Program-made: the position numbers and the translations under genes
Shown: positions 5,204 to 5,387 of the stretch, piece after piece
How positions within the stretch are numbered: the first letter of the stretch is position 1
Layout of the letters: every line of letters starts with the position of its first letter
Source: DATCZS01 sp036525795
GTDB taxonomy: Bacteria > Actinomycetota > Acidimicrobiia > Spongiisociales > ZC4RG35
NCBI GenBank assembly: GCA_036525795.1
Contig: DATCZS010000094.1
Location: 1 to 5,387, forward strand
Length of the DNA stretch: 5,387 bases
Direction: 5' to 3'
Notes under the pieces: generated by a model
The model's input: only the letters and a program-made list of their open reading frames with translations
Told to the model about the DNA's origin: nothing
The model's database searches: none

Positions 5204-5387
5204 TCAGCCCCAGAGCACTCGCGGATTCAGGATTCCCCCGGGGTCGAGGGCGTCTTTCAGGCGGCGGGCGGTTTCGACGATGGCCGGATCGGTCGAGCGG
5301 CGCCACCATCCGGCCTTGGCAACACCGATGCCGTGTTCGCTGGCGACCACGCCGCCCATCCCGGTGACGAGTTCGAGCACGCGATCG
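5204..5387 (-). CDS. FAD-linked oxidase C-terminal domain (GlcD-like), 5' partial
   Basis: The last 60 residues of a protein whose start lies beyond the window. The frame reads through SEHGIG, then AKAGWWRR, then RRLKDALDPGGILNPRVLWG before TGA at 5206-5204. The EHGIG element and the ALDPxGILNP tail are hallmarks of the C-terminal domain of FAD-linked oxidases (glycolate oxidase GlcD, D-lactate dehydrogenase, alkyl-DHAP synthase group). The histidine of EHGIG lies near the flavin in this family. Full-length members are about 450-550 residues, with an N-terminal PCMH-type FAD domain. It probably oxidises a 2-hydroxy acid and is likely co-transcribed with the SDR gene that follows. Which subgroup it belongs to cannot be decided from this tail. 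Confidence 0.88.
   Translation of the reverse strand, partial: DRVLELVTGMGGVVASEHGIGVAKAGWWRRSTDPAIVETARRLKDALDPGGILNPRVLWG

Noticed and set aside
1..5387. CRISPR arrays, insertion sequences, attachment sites, selenocysteine machinery genes
   Set aside because: No repeat-spacer pattern, transposase, integrase, or SelA/B/D-like protein was seen in any frame.

Overview
The window is high-GC DNA with tightly packed genes, GTG as well as ATG starts, and clear purine-rich ribosome binding sites. Gene content and base composition suggest a high-GC Actinomycetota-like bacterium. That lineage is an inference; nothing here fixes it more precisely.

Layout. Positions 1-2605 (+) hold a two-gene redox-signalling operon. 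The first is the 3' part of a thioredoxin-reductase-like flavoprotein with a glutaredoxin-like N-terminal domain and no redox-active cysteine pair. After a single base comes a soluble histidine kinase with an N-terminal cyclic-nucleotide-binding domain. A short convergent spacer separates this from a small flavodoxin-domain protein (2645-3145, -). Next is a DUF411 lipoprotein gene (3263-3739, -). A 259-base divergent spacer leads to a small metal-binding cupin (4002-4385, +). The cupin converges on a short-chain dehydrogenase/reductase (4400-5149, -), which is preceded by the C-terminal end of a GlcD-like FAD-linked oxidase (5204-5387, -, running off the window).

The main result is the DUF411 gene. 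Read conventionally it looks like two pieces: a 46-residue lipoprotein stub and a headless DUF411 domain. Both lie in one reading frame, separated by a single TGA. That TGA falls exactly where the family has the first cysteine of its CxCC metal/redox motif, giving U-G-C-C. An RNA hairpin with a G-containing apical loop begins just after the TGA, as expected for a bacterial SECIS element. The simplest reading is an exported selenocysteine-containing DUF411 lipoprotein. DUF411 includes the copper-resistance protein CopG, so a selenol ligand in a copper or thiol-redox site is plausible.

How the genes fit together. The kinase and the truncated flavoprotein probably form a signalling pair, because homologues of the flavoprotein, as I recall them, carry an N-terminal receiver domain that would lie just upstream of base 1. 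The FAD oxidase and SDR are probably co-transcribed for oxidation of a hydroxy-acid or alcohol substrate. The flavodoxin, DUF411 and cupin genes have no demonstrable functional link beyond proximity. No selenocysteine machinery gene is in the window.
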